A DNA stretch of 64,000 nucleotides from Symsagittifera roscoffensis. Its lineage: Eukaryota; Xenacoelomorpha; Acoela; Convolutidae. The DNA is taken from positions 48,826,552-48,890,551 of the forward strand of contig NC_087062.1 of the NCBI RefSeq assembly GCF_963678635.1. The letters are read 5' to 3'. The translations under genes and the position numbers were made by a program. The notes below the pieces were generated by a model. The model did not search any database. It was not told the DNA's origin and saw only the letters and a list, made by a program, of their open reading frames with translations. This document shows, in pieces, positions 45,991 to 58,049 of the stretch (position 1 is its first letter; the number at the start of each line of letters is the position of its first letter).

Positions 45991-46561
45991 TTGTAAATAT
46001 GGAATGTGAAATGTGAAATGCTATTAAAAAATGCTTTATGGTAGACAGGGTGCTTTTAATTCCGGAGTATGATATTGCATGAGATCAGTATTTTAGTTGA
46101 TTGTTGTATTGAACTCTTGGAAAAGTCTAGTTATTGTTTTACTTCTTAAGGTTGTGATATCAGTTTTTATTGGTTTTGTTTTGAATTGGTTCAAGGTTTT
46201 TGTATTTTCGAGGTAATTCTAATGTCATTTTTTCTGTGATTGGAAAAAAAATTTACGAATTTTTTTTTTTGAGAGAGGTATATTGTCTAGGGGGTCTTGC
46301 AAGTTAAAAATTCTATCCATTGTATATTTTGAATTTAAATCGGGGGTTTTGGTAAGCTTATGCTATCTGATAAGCTTACCTTTTCTAGGCAATATATTTT
46401 TCTTATGTATCTTTTATAGGTGATTTTTGTTGTGTATTTTGTTTGATCCATATTGAGTATGGCATCGGTTTAGATGTATTTTTTCCTGGTAAATCTACTT
46501 CATAAAGGTTATTAGGACAAAATAGATATGATGGAAAAAATTGTAAACTAATTTTTTAAGT

Positions 46562-47000
46562 AGTGTCACGGTCGATTTCTACTGCGTACTTGCATTTAAG
46601 TCGAGGTGATGTTACGTCTATTGCAAGGAAGAAAGTTATATTTTGGGGTATTTCTACGGTTGTTTTTCAAGTTATTTTTTCGGGGGGTGTACTTTCACTA
46701 AATGTATCTGGTAAAGCAGGTTTTTTTCCTGCTGTCCGAAATATATGTAGCTTTGGAAATATCATCAGGATGAGTTGAAATATATCAGCTCTATAGTTTG
46801 GTTATGATCTTTGTGTGAACAGAAAAAGTATTGGTTTATGATCTCTGAATAGAACTGTTGAATAGCCGGGTGTCTTGATCCGAGGATTAAAAATTCATAT
46901 TCTGTGAGTGCATATATTATGGCTGAAAAATCTCCCATAATTGTAGAAAGTCAATTCCGCTTGTGTTATTCCTGAAATTTGCCAATATAAGGTACACGTT
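46562..47000 (-). pseudogene. RNase H remnant (B2)
   Basis: Around 46850-46960 the minus strand reads GDFSAIIYALTEYEFLILGS, the Glu-containing helix and following strand of a Ty3 RNase H, then patches before the FPN..IV-type end. Stops break it. It gives the best view of the family I RNase H start. Confidence 0.6.
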
Positions 47001-47279
47001 ATTTGTACCTTTATGTGATTACCAGAGTGCTGCGCCAATTCCAAATTTCAGGCGTCACAAACGGCTTGGAATGGTTGATCTGGATTTGGAATTGTGTTTG
47101 AGATTTGTTCTGTGAGAAGGGTTTTTTTATCAAAGCGTTTTTGATGTTCCGATGTCCATTCAATTTTATTTTTGTTGTCGACGAAAATTATAAAACGGTC
47201 TTATACGGTTGCATTCTATAGTTGCAATTTGTAAACCCATTTACTCAATAATTTTAATATTCCAAGAAATTCTGGGACT

Positions 47280-48240
47280 TTTTTCTACTAGATTTAGGGT
47301 AAAGTAATGTCCAAGGAATTTAACATGTGTGAGAAAAAATGTGATTTCTCTGGGGCTGCTTTCATGTTTTAATTTAGTAAAAATTGATGATGTTTATCTA
47401 TTAGTTCAAACATTTCCTGCATTGTTTTTGACTGTATGAAAACCTCGTCTAAGTAAGTGATAACGTTTTTGCAGAGAATAAGTGGTCAAATAGTTTTGCT
47501 CGTAAAAGCTGAAAAAACTGCTGCTCCGAAGAAAATTCCATAGAATGTTCTATCAAATTCGTTCTGTTCATTTCTAGTAACGAACTGTCTGAGTCGACGT
47601 GATTGTTTTTCTAGTTGCATTTGGTTGTATGCTCTGATCATGTCAGCCGTGGTATAATATTGTCCGTTTATTTTTGTGAGTATTACTTGAATTGATTCTA
47701 TGGTTCAATTACATTTAGATTAATCAATTAGGGAATTGAAAAATCTTGCGTCTAGGTCGCATCTTAGTTGTTCGCCTTTAGCGAGAATGATGACGGGATT
47801 GATGAAGGTATTTTTTCGGGTTGTTCATTATTTACTGATGATATGAATTCATATTGTTCAAGAATATCTAGTAATCTGTTTACTGTTTCCTGTGAGTGGA
47901 TTGGTACTTTACTTGCTCGTTGCCTTTTGGAAACTGCGTCAGGTTTAAGAGGGAAGTGTAATGATGATTGTATTTTTCCAACTTCAAATTCAGATAAAGT
48001 GTAGGCCATTGGGTATTTTAATAATAGTTCTGCCAATTGATCAAACTCTTGTTGATTAATTTGATTTTGTTGAAAATTGTGCATTGTCAGAAGTTTTTGT
48101 TGTTCATTTGTATATTTTGAGATTTGAACTGTAGGTTCAAAAAAATGGGTTTTCGAGAATTTATCCGTGTTTCGCTTAGCATCTTTTGTATTGTTTTTGA
48201 TAGATAGTTTTTCATTAAGAAAAATTGCTTAGCAGATATC
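47280..48240 (-). pseudogene. Reverse transcriptase remnant (B2)
   Basis: The 106-residue frame 47764-48084 reads FPLKPDAVSKRQRASKVPIH and QETVNRLLDILEQYEFISSV, the RT entry. Further on come NGQYYTTADMIRAYNQMQ and a catalytic box YLDEVF near 47445-47456, with the last Asp replaced by Glu. In B1 the same box near 44397 also reads YLDE, so the change came before the duplication. Here the codon that is TGA in A and C copies (Q-stop-AS) is CGA, Arg. Confidence 0.82.
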
Positions 48241-48687
48241 TAGTAGCTTTAAAATATTATTTACTCGAAACTTTCTTTCTTCTGACGCTTCAAATGTTGC
48301 CTTTTTTTCACAATATCCTATATGTCCTAAATGTAGTTGTGATTTGATATGGTGAAAAAATGTATACATGTAGAGCTATTATATCTGAGTTTTCATTTTT
48401 TGCTTACCTAATGGTTGAAAGTGTTAGCCTAAAAATTTTATGAATTGGTTTAAATTCCAGGTCAGACATATATGAATTTTGTTTATTTTGATCAACATCA
48501 TGTTGATATACTTGACTTATAGAGAAGTTATATACATTACCTGAAAGCGATTTCAATCGTTTGCGTTGTGGATTGAAAATGGGATTGAATTTTGAGAAAA
48601 ATGGATTATGCTAATTGATTCTTTGGAAAAATGTTAGAGATGTACAATTTATTCTTGTATATTTGTCCTGTTTTTGTAACTTACTAT

Positions 48688-49000
48688 TCAAGATGTTGGT
48701 TGTTGGGATGTTTTTCCTTTTATATGGTATTCCAATGATACTCTGTTTTTTTTATCTGTAATGTGGAATAATTGCTTATACGGGTCAATCAAAAGCTTAT
48801 TTTGTTCCATTGTTCGGGTTGGAACAAGGTATAATTGAAGTTTTCCATAGTTCGTAAGACTTGACCTTTGTGATGTGGCTAGTTTCATTGAGGTTTTAAA
48901 AGGGGAAGTCTTGGACGCAGGGGTTAAGTTTCATTCCATGTGGCAACGCTTATAACGTTTGAACTTGAATCGATTAAAAAATCAAGTTTTCGTTTTTCGA
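48688..49000 (-). pseudogene. Retropepsin remnant (B2)
   Basis: The minus strand reads KLDFLIDSSSNV, with DSS for the catalytic DSG, then TSQRSSLTNYGKLQLYLVPT in an open frame and SIIGIP after a shift. Order and spacing match the intact DSGA copy at 16846-17260. Confidence 0.7.
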
Positions 49001-49682
49001 GCTTTTTAATAGGAGTGGGGATTGTCAATAAATTTTCTTTTGGTGAATGTATTTTATTTGTGGTATTTTGATATATTGTTCATATTTGAATTAGTTTCAA
49101 CAACATGTGGAGTATAATTTTTGGTGTTTTGACTATTTTTTTGGTTCTTTGAGATAAGAGTTGCTTGCTTTATTTTCGTAATAATTCGAATCGATTTGTG
49201 TTTTATATTTGCTTTCGACGTGAAAAATGTTTTTTAAAAGCGTATTTTTTGTTTCATCAGTAGTTTCATCTGTAGCGTATCATCTGCAGTATCTTAATGA
49301 ATGTGAGTTAACTGTAATTCCGAGTTTTCTGTGTTGCCAAAACCGGGATGGTCTGGATGGGTTTCTTCTGTTGATTGTACTTGATTAATTTGTCTTTGAT
49401 GTTTATGTGTACTACATGTGCAGTTTTGGCTTTCTGAACTTGAGTATTGAGTATTGTTTCTATTAGGTGACTGAAAACAGTTTCGCTGTCTGTTTGGGTA
49501 GTTGTTGTTTCGATTCTTAGAGTTATCATGGGATGTATTATTGTTATTGTTGTAATAAGGTCTATTGTTGGAGTAAATCCGTGATCTATTATTCGAATAA
49601 TTCCGGTTTCTATACTTTGAATAATTTTAAATACGATTGTATGATGAATAGTATCTGCTTTGTGAGTTTGAATACGAACATT

Positions 49683-50156
49683 TTATGTTGTTCTTGAATA
49701 ATGACTTCTACGATACTGATTGTTCTGACTTTTTGATCTGCTATATCTGTTTTGTGAGTAATTTTGCGAATTTCTTATGTCTGGGGATCTTCCGCGAAAA
49801 ATAATTCGATAAAGAGATTGTGGTTTGCGAACTTTGTACCTATCTGGAAGTGGTTTTCTTGAGTTTTTGTTTCTTTGAACGTATTTGTTTGGTAGTTTTT
49901 GATCTTTTTTCGTGTATTTATTTGGTTCTCTGTAATTTTGTGGTTTGTTTTGGTTATCTTGTTGTTTTTGTCTGCATTCAGCAATGCTATGTCCATATTT
50001 ACGTGAATAGTTGCACCATTTTTTAAATGATATATTACCTTTGAAATTGGGATTCTTTTCGTGAATGTGTATAATCTGGGTGATTTTTTCTGCTAAATTA
50101 TTACCAGTCTTGGATATTATTGATTTGCGAATTTCTTGTTTGGAGGTTATTTTCAT
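49683..50156 (-). pseudogene. Gag nucleocapsid remnant (B2)
   Basis: A 157-residue frame rich in Lys, Asn, Arg, Gln with KKWCNYSRKYGHSIAECRQK: a CCHC knuckle whose second Cys is Ser. A long basic, Ser/Tyr/Arg-rich tail follows (RYSRSKSQNNQYRRSHYSR). The length shows that the family I nucleocapsid has an extended basic C-terminus. Confidence 0.75.
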
Positions 50157-50506
50157 ATTGTAGTTTTGAATTTTCTGTTCTTTCTAATTTCATAGTGATT
50201 TCAGCTTTTTATAAATTGTCTATTAATTTTCGAAAATAGATGTCGGGTTCTCGAATTGATGATGGATGTGATGCTCTCTTTTTCATTGCAATTTTGCGTA
50301 ATTGTGGTTTAAGATTCACCGATAGGAGTTCAGTCATTTTCGTATTTTTGTAGTCATGTGTATTTTCTTACTAAAGTTTTAATTCTTACTGCGAATTGTT
50401 GTATTTTTTCGTTAGGGAGTCTACGCGTTTCGTTGCATAGGCCTCTTTGGTGTTGTTTGTTTCTTTTGAAGTCAACTGTTTTTGAAAATTTTCGAATGAG
50501 TCTTTT

Positions 50507-52123
50507 TCAATCTGGCTCAGTTTCTATAGGTAGAACCGAAACCCATTTTTGAGCTGCATCATCAAGTGTGGTTTGGACTGAAGCTGTACGTTTATGTATC
50601 CAATTTTGAAGGAGTGGTGTTTTTACTGATTCTGGGCCTATATTTAAAACTAAATTTGCTGTGACTGCATAGAGGTAGTCATCTACTGAGCATTCATGGT
50701 CTGTAATTGTAAAAATCATGAGCAATCAATTGGAAGATAAGGGTGCGATTCATTGTTCTTTGCAGTGATTCTGCTGCATTTGGTATTTGTGGAAAATTTG
50801 TAAATTTGATCTTTGTAACCTCATGTTGTTGCAGATAGTATGGCAATGGAATATCATTTTGCACTCGATTGTAATGCAAATTTTTGGTGTTAATAGGGTT
50901 TTTATGATTGTATATATTTTTTATTTGATGCCGCAATTTGTTTTTAAGGGAAGGGTTGTCTGGTTCGCCGTGTTTGTTTGTAGTGCATATAATGTTCAAA
51001 ATATCTGGTTGGTAAATATTGTCTGATTGATCAATAATTTTCTTGTTATTAGTTCGTGAAAATTATTATAATGTTGCTGGTTTTGATTGAAATAGTCTCC
51101 ATCTTCAGAATAGTGTGACTGATTTCTTGTGCTTTGTCTGTTTGTTTGATTTTTGTTTTGTTGAAAAATTAGATGATTTTCACTACGGTCTGTTCTAAAT
51201 TTTGTTGTTCATTAAAAAAACTGATTGTGGAGCTGGTTGTGGTATCTGTTTATTGTAATTTCGTTCTTTTGATTGATTTTGATGACGTCCGTATGAAGGT
51301 TTTCTTATCGGTCTATTTATATTATTGTTTGCAAGAAAATCATAATTGTGATCTGAAAAAATTGTTTGTTTGATTGATTGTCGTGGCTTGATTATTGAAC
51401 TATATCTGAAAGAGGTTTTTTGTTTTTGTGGTATTATTGTGATCTGAAAAAGGTTTTTTGTTTGTTTGATTGTCGTGGCTTGATTATTAGTCTATATTTT
51501 TGATAATCTATTTGTGAACATTTTGTAACAACTGATAGTTTTACTGTTGGTTGAATGGTTGTTTGTGGAAATGAGTAATTTTATTCCGTGGCGTTGTAAG
51601 TGTTGGGAGAAATACCCTCTTGTGTTGTTGTAGGTATTGTTTCAATTATTTCATCATTTGTAATTATGATGGGGTTTAGATATCTTGTAGTGTTAGATTT
51701 TTAGTTCCATTAAGGGTTTTTTGTGTATTTATAAATATTGAAATTAAACTATAAATTCCCGTTCTATCGTTAAACATTGTGTCATAATTTAAGGTTGCTA
51801 TATCAATAGTGAGTGGAGTAACTGTTAAATAGTCTTTGTGTACAAAAACAGTGGCAATCGCTGCATTTGAAGTATTAGTGGTGATATTTTAAATAAAAGA
51901 AGAGATCATTCAGGGTCCCAAACATAATCTGTTTGGTCTGATATTGTACTCTGATTGTCTGAGATTTGTGGTCGAAAATTCTTTTTTGATGTTTAAATAT
52001 AACAAAATTGTGAACAAAGATCTTATAATGAACCATGCTAGGTTTCGATGCAGATCAAGTTTTAAATTTTGTGATGTTTCGTTATTGGTGAGTGTTTCAC
52101 GGATTGTGTCAAAAAATTGTGAG
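50507..52123 (-). pseudogene. Gag capsid and N-terminal remnant (B2)
   Basis: Frame 50507-50725 has FTITDHECSVDDYLYAVTAN and QNWIHKRTASVQTTLDDAAQ, and 50694-50999 has IPLPYYLQQHEVTKIKFTNF. Near 51780-51930 the conserved YVWDPE...VTPLTI-type segment follows on the minus strand in broken form. An internal duplication near 51360-51490 repeats TTGATTGTCGTGGCTTGATT. Confidence 0.65.
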
Positions 52124-52264
52124 AAACTATAATATCAGGTTTTTTTCTTGTCTAACAGTTGCATGTCGAGATGTTTGAGGCGGTGATTCTTTTAATGTTT
52201 CGTTTGGTTCTAACATAGAGATATAATTATCAGTAATAGAGAATACATCGTTTGTAAAGACTTT

Positions 52265-53300
52265 CTTTCTTTTAGATGAGGGTTGGAGTTTCACTATAGC
52301 ATCGAATTGTGATTTTGAGGGTGTAATTGTACTACCTTCAATAATGTGTCTAAGGAATTTAACACGAGTGAGAAAAATATGATTTTTCTGGTAGTGATTT
52401 CATGTTTAATTTTATTAAAACTGGATGATTTTTTCTAATACTTTAAAAGTTTCCTGCTCTGTTTGTGACTGTATGGAAACATCGTTTAAATATGTGAAAA
52501 AGTTTTTGCTGACATTGAATGGTCAAAAAAAAATTCGCTCATAAAAGCCGAAAAAACTGTTAGCCCTATGAATGTTCCATAGAATAGTATATTAAACTCG
52601 TATTGTTCTTTTCGAATAACAAACTGTGTCAGTCGACGTTATTGTTCGTCTAGTGGAATTTCGTTGTCTGCACTGTTCCTGTCAGCTGCTCAAGTATAAT
52701 TCTCCATTTGTTTTTGTTAGGATTCCTGGAATTGGTTCTATGGGCCGATTACAGTTAGATTCATCAATTAGGGAATTGAAATATCTTGCGTCTGGGACAA
52801 TTTTTAGTAGTTCGCCACAAATGAAAAACAATTTGATTTTTTATTCAATTCAGGAGGAAAATCAAATATTATGAGCGTTCACATTGAATAAAATTTAAAG
52901 CGAGAATGTTGACGGTATTGATGAAATTCTTTTCTTTCGGTTTTCCTTTTTTTTGGCTGTTGATTTGATTTCAAAATGATCAAGAATGTTTTTTAGTCTG
53001 TTTACTTTTGCTCGTATAGGATTTGGTACTTTACTTGCTCATTGCCTTTTCAAAAATGCGTTAGGTTTAAGAGGGAAGTGTAATGGTGATTGTATTTTTT
53101 CAACTTCAAATTTAGATGTAGCGTAGACCAATGGGTATTTCATTCAGAGTTCTGCTAATTGATCAAATTCTTATTGATTAACTTGTGAATGTTGAAAATT
53201 GAACTTTGTGAGAAATTTTTTTTGTTCATAGGTATAATGTAGGTTTAAAATAAGGTGTTTTTGTAAATCATTTTGTGTTTCATTTGGAATCTTTTGTATT
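52265..53300 (-). pseudogene. Reverse transcriptase remnant (C1)
   Basis: Minus-strand readings: KRQ-stop-ASK at the RT entry, LIDESNCNRPIEPIPGILTK (52720-52790), and a catalytic box YLND at about 52483-52494, where the first Asp is Asn. A 9-T run at 52515-52525 adds a frameshift. Ends at the gag joint near 52265. Confidence 0.75.
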
Positions 53301-53853
53301 GTTTTTAATAGATAAGTAAAGTTGATTGGCAGATATTTAGTAGCTTTAAAATATTTTTTACTCTAAATGCTCTTTCTTCTGTCGCTTGAAATGTTGAATT
53401 TGTCTCGCACTTTTCTATAAGTCCTAGAAGTAATGTGATTTTATATCGCGAAATTTTGTATACATGTAGAGATATTACAAGGTAGTTTTCATCTTTTGCA
53501 TACTTAAGGGATGAAATTGTTAGTCTAAAAAATTTATGAATTGGTTTAAATTTAAGATCAGACATATGAAAAACTGGTTCTTTTTTATCAACATTAAATT
53601 GATGTATGTGACTTATAGAGAAGTTATATACAATACCTGAAAGTGGTTTCGAGTGTTTGCGTTGTTGATTATGAATGGGGTTGAAATTTGAGAAACAGTC
53701 GGGGTGGCTTATTTAGTCTTTGGAAAAAGGTTAGAGATGTATTTTTTATTCTTGTACATTTTACCTTCATATGTAACTTACTACTCAAGATGTTGAAAGT
53801 TGGGTTATATTTTGTTATAAATGGTTTTCCAACGATATCGTGTTTTATATCTA

Positions 53854-54366
53854 TTATGTGGAAAATTTATTTGAGAGATTTTTATACAAAAGTTTATTTT
53901 GTTCCATTGTTCGGTTTGGAACAAGGTATAACTGAATTTTTCCATATTTTAAAAGACTTGATCCTTGTGCTGTGGTTATTTTATTTGCGTTGAGAGTTTT
54001 TACAAAGAGAAATTTTTGGATGTGCGATTTAAATTTCATTCCATTTTGAATGCTCATAATATTTGATTCTCCTCCTGAATCGAATAAAAAATCAAGTTGT
54101 ATTTTATTTGTGGTAATTTGATATGCATTGTTTATGTTTGAATTAAATTCAACAACGTGTGGAGTATGGTTTTTGGTATTTTGACTGTTATTTGGTCCTT
54201 TGAGATAAGAACTGCTTGCTTTATTTTGGTAAAAAACCGAAAAGGTTGAAGTTTCATATTCGTTTTCAACGTGAAGCTTGTTTATTAAAAGCGTATTTTC
54301 TGTTTCATTTTCGTCATCTGTAATTTCACAATGAATACAATGAATGTGATTCAACTGTAATTTCAA
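53854..54366 (-). pseudogene. Retropepsin and upstream spacer remnant (C1)
   Basis: A 170-residue open frame, one of the longest in family I, contains KIQLDFLFDSGGESNIMSIQ (catalytic DSGG) and TAQGSSLLKYGKIQLYLVPN. Upstream it carries a Cys/His-containing spacer (HIHCIHCEITDDENETENTL). It shows that the family I protease is preceded by an acidic Asn-rich spacer. Confidence 0.78.
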
Positions 54367-55179
54367 GTTTTCTGTGCTGTCAATTACGGGATGGTCTGAA
54401 TGGGTTTCTTCTGCTCAATTTACTTAATTTCTTGATTGTAAAATTATTTTGTCTTTGATGTTTTGTAGTACTACATCTGCAGTTTTGACTTTGCGAAATT
54501 GGATATTGATCCTTGTTTCTATGGGGTGACTGTAAAACTTCACTGTCTGTTTGGATACTTGTTGTTTCGGTTCCTTGAGTTTTCACGGGAGCTTTCTTTG
54601 TTATTGTTTGAATATGGTAAATTCCGGTTTCTAATGTTTGATTATTTTGGTTTCGATTGTATGATGAAATTTTTGAACGATCCTTAGAACGATATCTGTT
54701 TCGAGAGTTTGATTAAGAACGATTTCAATTGTACTTTGATTAATTACCTCTATTTGATTTCGATACTGATTATTCTGACTATTTGATCTGCTACATCTGT
54801 TTTGTGAGTAGTTTTTCGAGTTTTTTCTGTCTGGGATTCTTCCGCGAAAATTATTTTGAAAGAAGCTGGTAGTCTGTAACTATTGTAGCTAACTGGAAGT
54901 GGTTTTCTTGAGCTGTTGTTACTTTAAACGTTTTTGCTTGGTAGGCTTTGATCTGTGTTCGTGTTTTGATAAAAATAATATTTGGTTCTCTCTGTTTTTG
55001 TGGTTTGTTTTGGTTTTTTGTTGTTTTTATCTGCATTCATAACTATAATATCAGGTTATTTTATTGTCTTACAGTTGCATGGCGAGATGTTGGAGGCGGT
55101 GAATATTTTAGTGTTTATTTTGGTTCCTACATAGATATATAATTATAAGTAATAGAGAAAACGTCGTTTGTAAAGACTT

Positions 55180-56460
55180 TCTTTCTTTTAGATGACGTTT
55201 GGAGTTTCACTATAGCATTGACTCGTGATTTTGAGGGATTAATTGTACTACCTTCAATAATGTATGAAAGGAATTTAACACGAGTGAGAAAAATGTGATT
55301 TATCTGGTAGTGTTCTCTTGTTTTCTTTTATTAAAACTTGATGATTTTTTCTAATACTTTAAAAGTTTCCTGCTCTGTTTGTGACTGTATGGAAACATCG
55401 TTTAAATATGTGATAAAGTTTTTGCTGACATTGAGTGGTCAAAAAACTTTGCTCATAAAAGCCGAAAAAACTGTTAGTCCTATGAATGTTCCATAGAATA
55501 GTATATTAAACTCGTATTGTTCTTTTCGAATAACAAACTGTGTCAGTCGACGTTTTTGTTCGTCTAGTGGAAATCCGCTGTCTGCACTGTTCCTGTCAGC
55601 TGCTCAAGTATAATTCTCCATTTGTTTTTGTTAGGATTCCTGGAATTGGTTCTATGGGCCAATTACAGTTAGATTCATCAATTAGGGAATTGAAATATCT
55701 TGCGTCTGGGACAATTTTTAGTAGTTCGCCACAAATGAAAAAAAAAATTTGATTTTTTATTCAATTCAGGAGGAAAATCAAATATTATGAGCGTTCACAT
55801 TGAATAAAATTTAAAGCGAGAATGTTGACGGTATTGATGAAATTCTTTTCTTTCGGTTTTCCTTTTTTTTGGCTAATGATTTGATTTCATAATGTTCAAG
55901 AATGTTTTTTAGTCTGTTTACTTTTTCTCGTATAGGATTTGGTACTTTACTTGCTCATTGCCTTTTGAAAACTGCGCCAGGTTTAAGAGGGAAGTGTAAA
56001 AGTGATTGTATTTTTTCAACTTCAAATTTAGATTTTACTTGCTCATTGCCTTTTGAAAACTGCGTCAGGTTTAAGAGGGAAGAGTAATGGTGATTGTTTT
56101 TTTTTTCAATTTCAAATTTAGATGTAGGGTAGACCATTGCGTATTTCATTCATAGTTCTGCTAATTGATCAAGTTCTTATTGATTAACTTGAGAATGTTG
56201 AAAATTGAACATTGTGAGAAATTTTTGTTGTTCATATGTATAATGTAGGTTTAAAATAAGGTGTTTTTGTAAATCATTCCGTGTTTCATTTAGAATCTTT
56301 TGTAATGTTTTTAATAGATAAGTGTAGTTGATTGACATATATCTAGTAGCTTTAAAATAATTGTTACTCTGAATACTCTTCCTTCTGTCGCTTGAAATGT
56401 TGCATTTGTTTCGCAATATTCTATAAGTTCAAGAGGTAACGTGATTTTATATCGTGAAAT
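55180..56460 (-). pseudogene. Reverse transcriptase remnant (C2)
   Basis: As C1, with YLND at about 55398-55409, SKVF-stop-PL near 55440-55460 and KRQ-stop-ASK near 55950. About 80 bp including KRQ-stop-AS is repeated near 56040-56070. A GAATGTTGACGG insert region near 55740-55830, shared with C1 (52810-52910), carries CTCCTGAATTGAAT-like sequence also found in the protease part. Confidence 0.75.
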
Positions 56461-57029
56461 GTTGTATACATGTAGAGATATTACATCGTATCTTGCATCT
56501 TTTGCATACTTAATGGATGAAATTGTTACTCTAAAAACTTATGAATTGGTTTAAATTCAAGGTCAGACATATGAAAAACTTCTTCATTTTTATCAACATT
56601 AAATTGATGTATGTGACTTATAGAGAAGTTATATACAATACCTGAAAGTGTTTTCGAGTGTTTGCGTTGTTGGTTATGAATGGGGTTGAAATTTGAGAAA
56701 CAATCGGGTTTGCTTATTGAGTCTTTGGAAAAAGTTTAGAGATGTATTATTTATTCTTGTACATTTGCCGTTCATATGTAACTTACTACTCAAGATGTTG
56801 AAAGTTGGGATATATTTTGTTATAAATGGTATTCCAACGATATTGTGTTTTATATCTATTATGTGGAAAATTTATTTGAGAGACTTATACAAAAATTTTA
56901 TTTTGTTCCATTGTTCGGGTTGGAACAAGGTATAACTGACTTTTTCGATATTTTATAAGACTTGATCCTTGTGCTGTGGCTATTTTACTTAAGGTTTTAC
57001 AAGGAGAAATTTTTAGATGTGGGGTTTAA

Positions 57030-57240
57030 ATTTTATTCATTGTGAACGCTCATAATTTTTGATTCTCCTCCTGAATCGAATAAAAAATCAAGTTGTATTT
57101 TATTTGTGGTAATTTGATATGCATTGTTTATGTTTGAATTAAATTCAACAACGTGTGGAGTATAGTTTTTGATATTTTGACTGTTATTTGGTTCTTTGAG
57201 ATAAGAATTGCTTGCTTTATTTTGGTAATAAACCAAAAAG
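57030..57240 (-). pseudogene. Retropepsin remnant (C2)
   Basis: The 67-residue frame reads YTPHVVEFNSNINNAYQITT and ends KIQLDFLFDSGGESKIMSVH with the catalytic DSGG, then stops. The continuation is found in another frame down to about 56880. Confidence 0.75.
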
Positions 57241-58049
57241 AAGGGTGTTTCGTATTCGTTTTCAACGTAAAGCTTGTTTATTAAAAGCGTATTTCAGTTT
57301 CACTTTCGTCATCTGTATTTTCACAATGAATGTGATTTAACTGTAATTTTGAAAGTTTTTGTGCTGTCAATTACGGGATGGTCTGAATGGGTTTCTTCTG
57401 TTCATTGTATTTAATTTTTTGATTGTAAAAAAATTTTGTCTTTGATGTTTTGTAGTTCTACATCTGCAGATTTGACTTTAAGAAATTGGATATTGATCCT
57501 TATTTCTATGGGTTGACTGTAGAAAATTTCACTGTCTGTTTCGATACTTGTTGTTTCGGTTCCTTGAGTTATCACGGGATCTTTTTTTGTTATTTTTGGA
57601 ATATGGTAAATTCCGGTTTCTATTGTTTGAATAGTTTTGGTTTCCATTGTATGATGAAATTATTGAACGATCCTAAGAATGGTATCTGTTTCGAGAGTTT
57701 GAATAAGAACGGTTTCAATTATAGTTTGATTAAATAACTTCTATTTGAGTTTGATCTTGAATAATGATTTCCATTCTGTTTATTCTGACTATTTCATCTG
57801 CTGCATCTGTTTTGTGAGTAATTTTTCGAATTTCTTCTGTCTGGGATTCTTCCGCGAAAATTATTTTGATAAGAAGCTTGTAGTCTGTAACTATTGTAAC
57901 TAACTGGAAGTAGTTTTCTTGAGCTGTTGTTAGTTTGAACGTTTTTTTTTGGTAGACTTTGATCTATTTTCGTGTATTGATAAAAATATTTATTTGGTTC
58001 TCTCTGTTTTTGTGGTTTATTTTGGTTTTCCTGTTGTTTTTGTCTGCAT

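Larger units (their letters stand above)
41560..47590 (-). repeat. Tandem duplication of RT-RNase H-integrase unit, about 2.98 kb x2
   Basis: Unit 1 (about 41560-44536) and unit 2 (about 44537-47590) align at an offset of 2981 with few differences; for example the integrase frame 42390-42809 matches 45371-45790 and 43582-43797 equals 46563-46778. The junction at 44536 reads ACGAACTGTC followed by TTCTTTCTTTAATCACTTAG, joining RT sequence to post-integrase sequence. Unit 1 lacks about 110 bp of RNase H sequence present in unit 2 near 46840-46990. Confidence 0.92.
41030..52123 (-). mobile_element. Family I fragments B1 and B2 (integrase to gag)
   Basis: Minus-strand order from high to low: gag (52123-49900), knuckle, retropepsin, RT, RNase H, integrase (B2), then again RT end, RNase H, integrase and post-integrase sequence (B1). 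It is clearly diverged from copy A, perhaps 70-80 percent by eye. The low end meets the copia element; the envelope part is missing. Confidence 0.8.
52124..58045 (-). repeat. Tandem duplication of gag/RT-PR-NC unit, about 2.92-3.0 kb x2
   Basis: AACTATAATATCAGG starts the unit at about 52124 and again at about 55041. Matching positions include 52626 and 55540 (offset 2914) and 53688 and 56693 (offset 3005); the growth in offset comes from a local duplication of about 80 bp near 55940-56100 in unit 2. Both units share the same unusual gag-RT joint, so the joint formed first. Confidence 0.9.
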
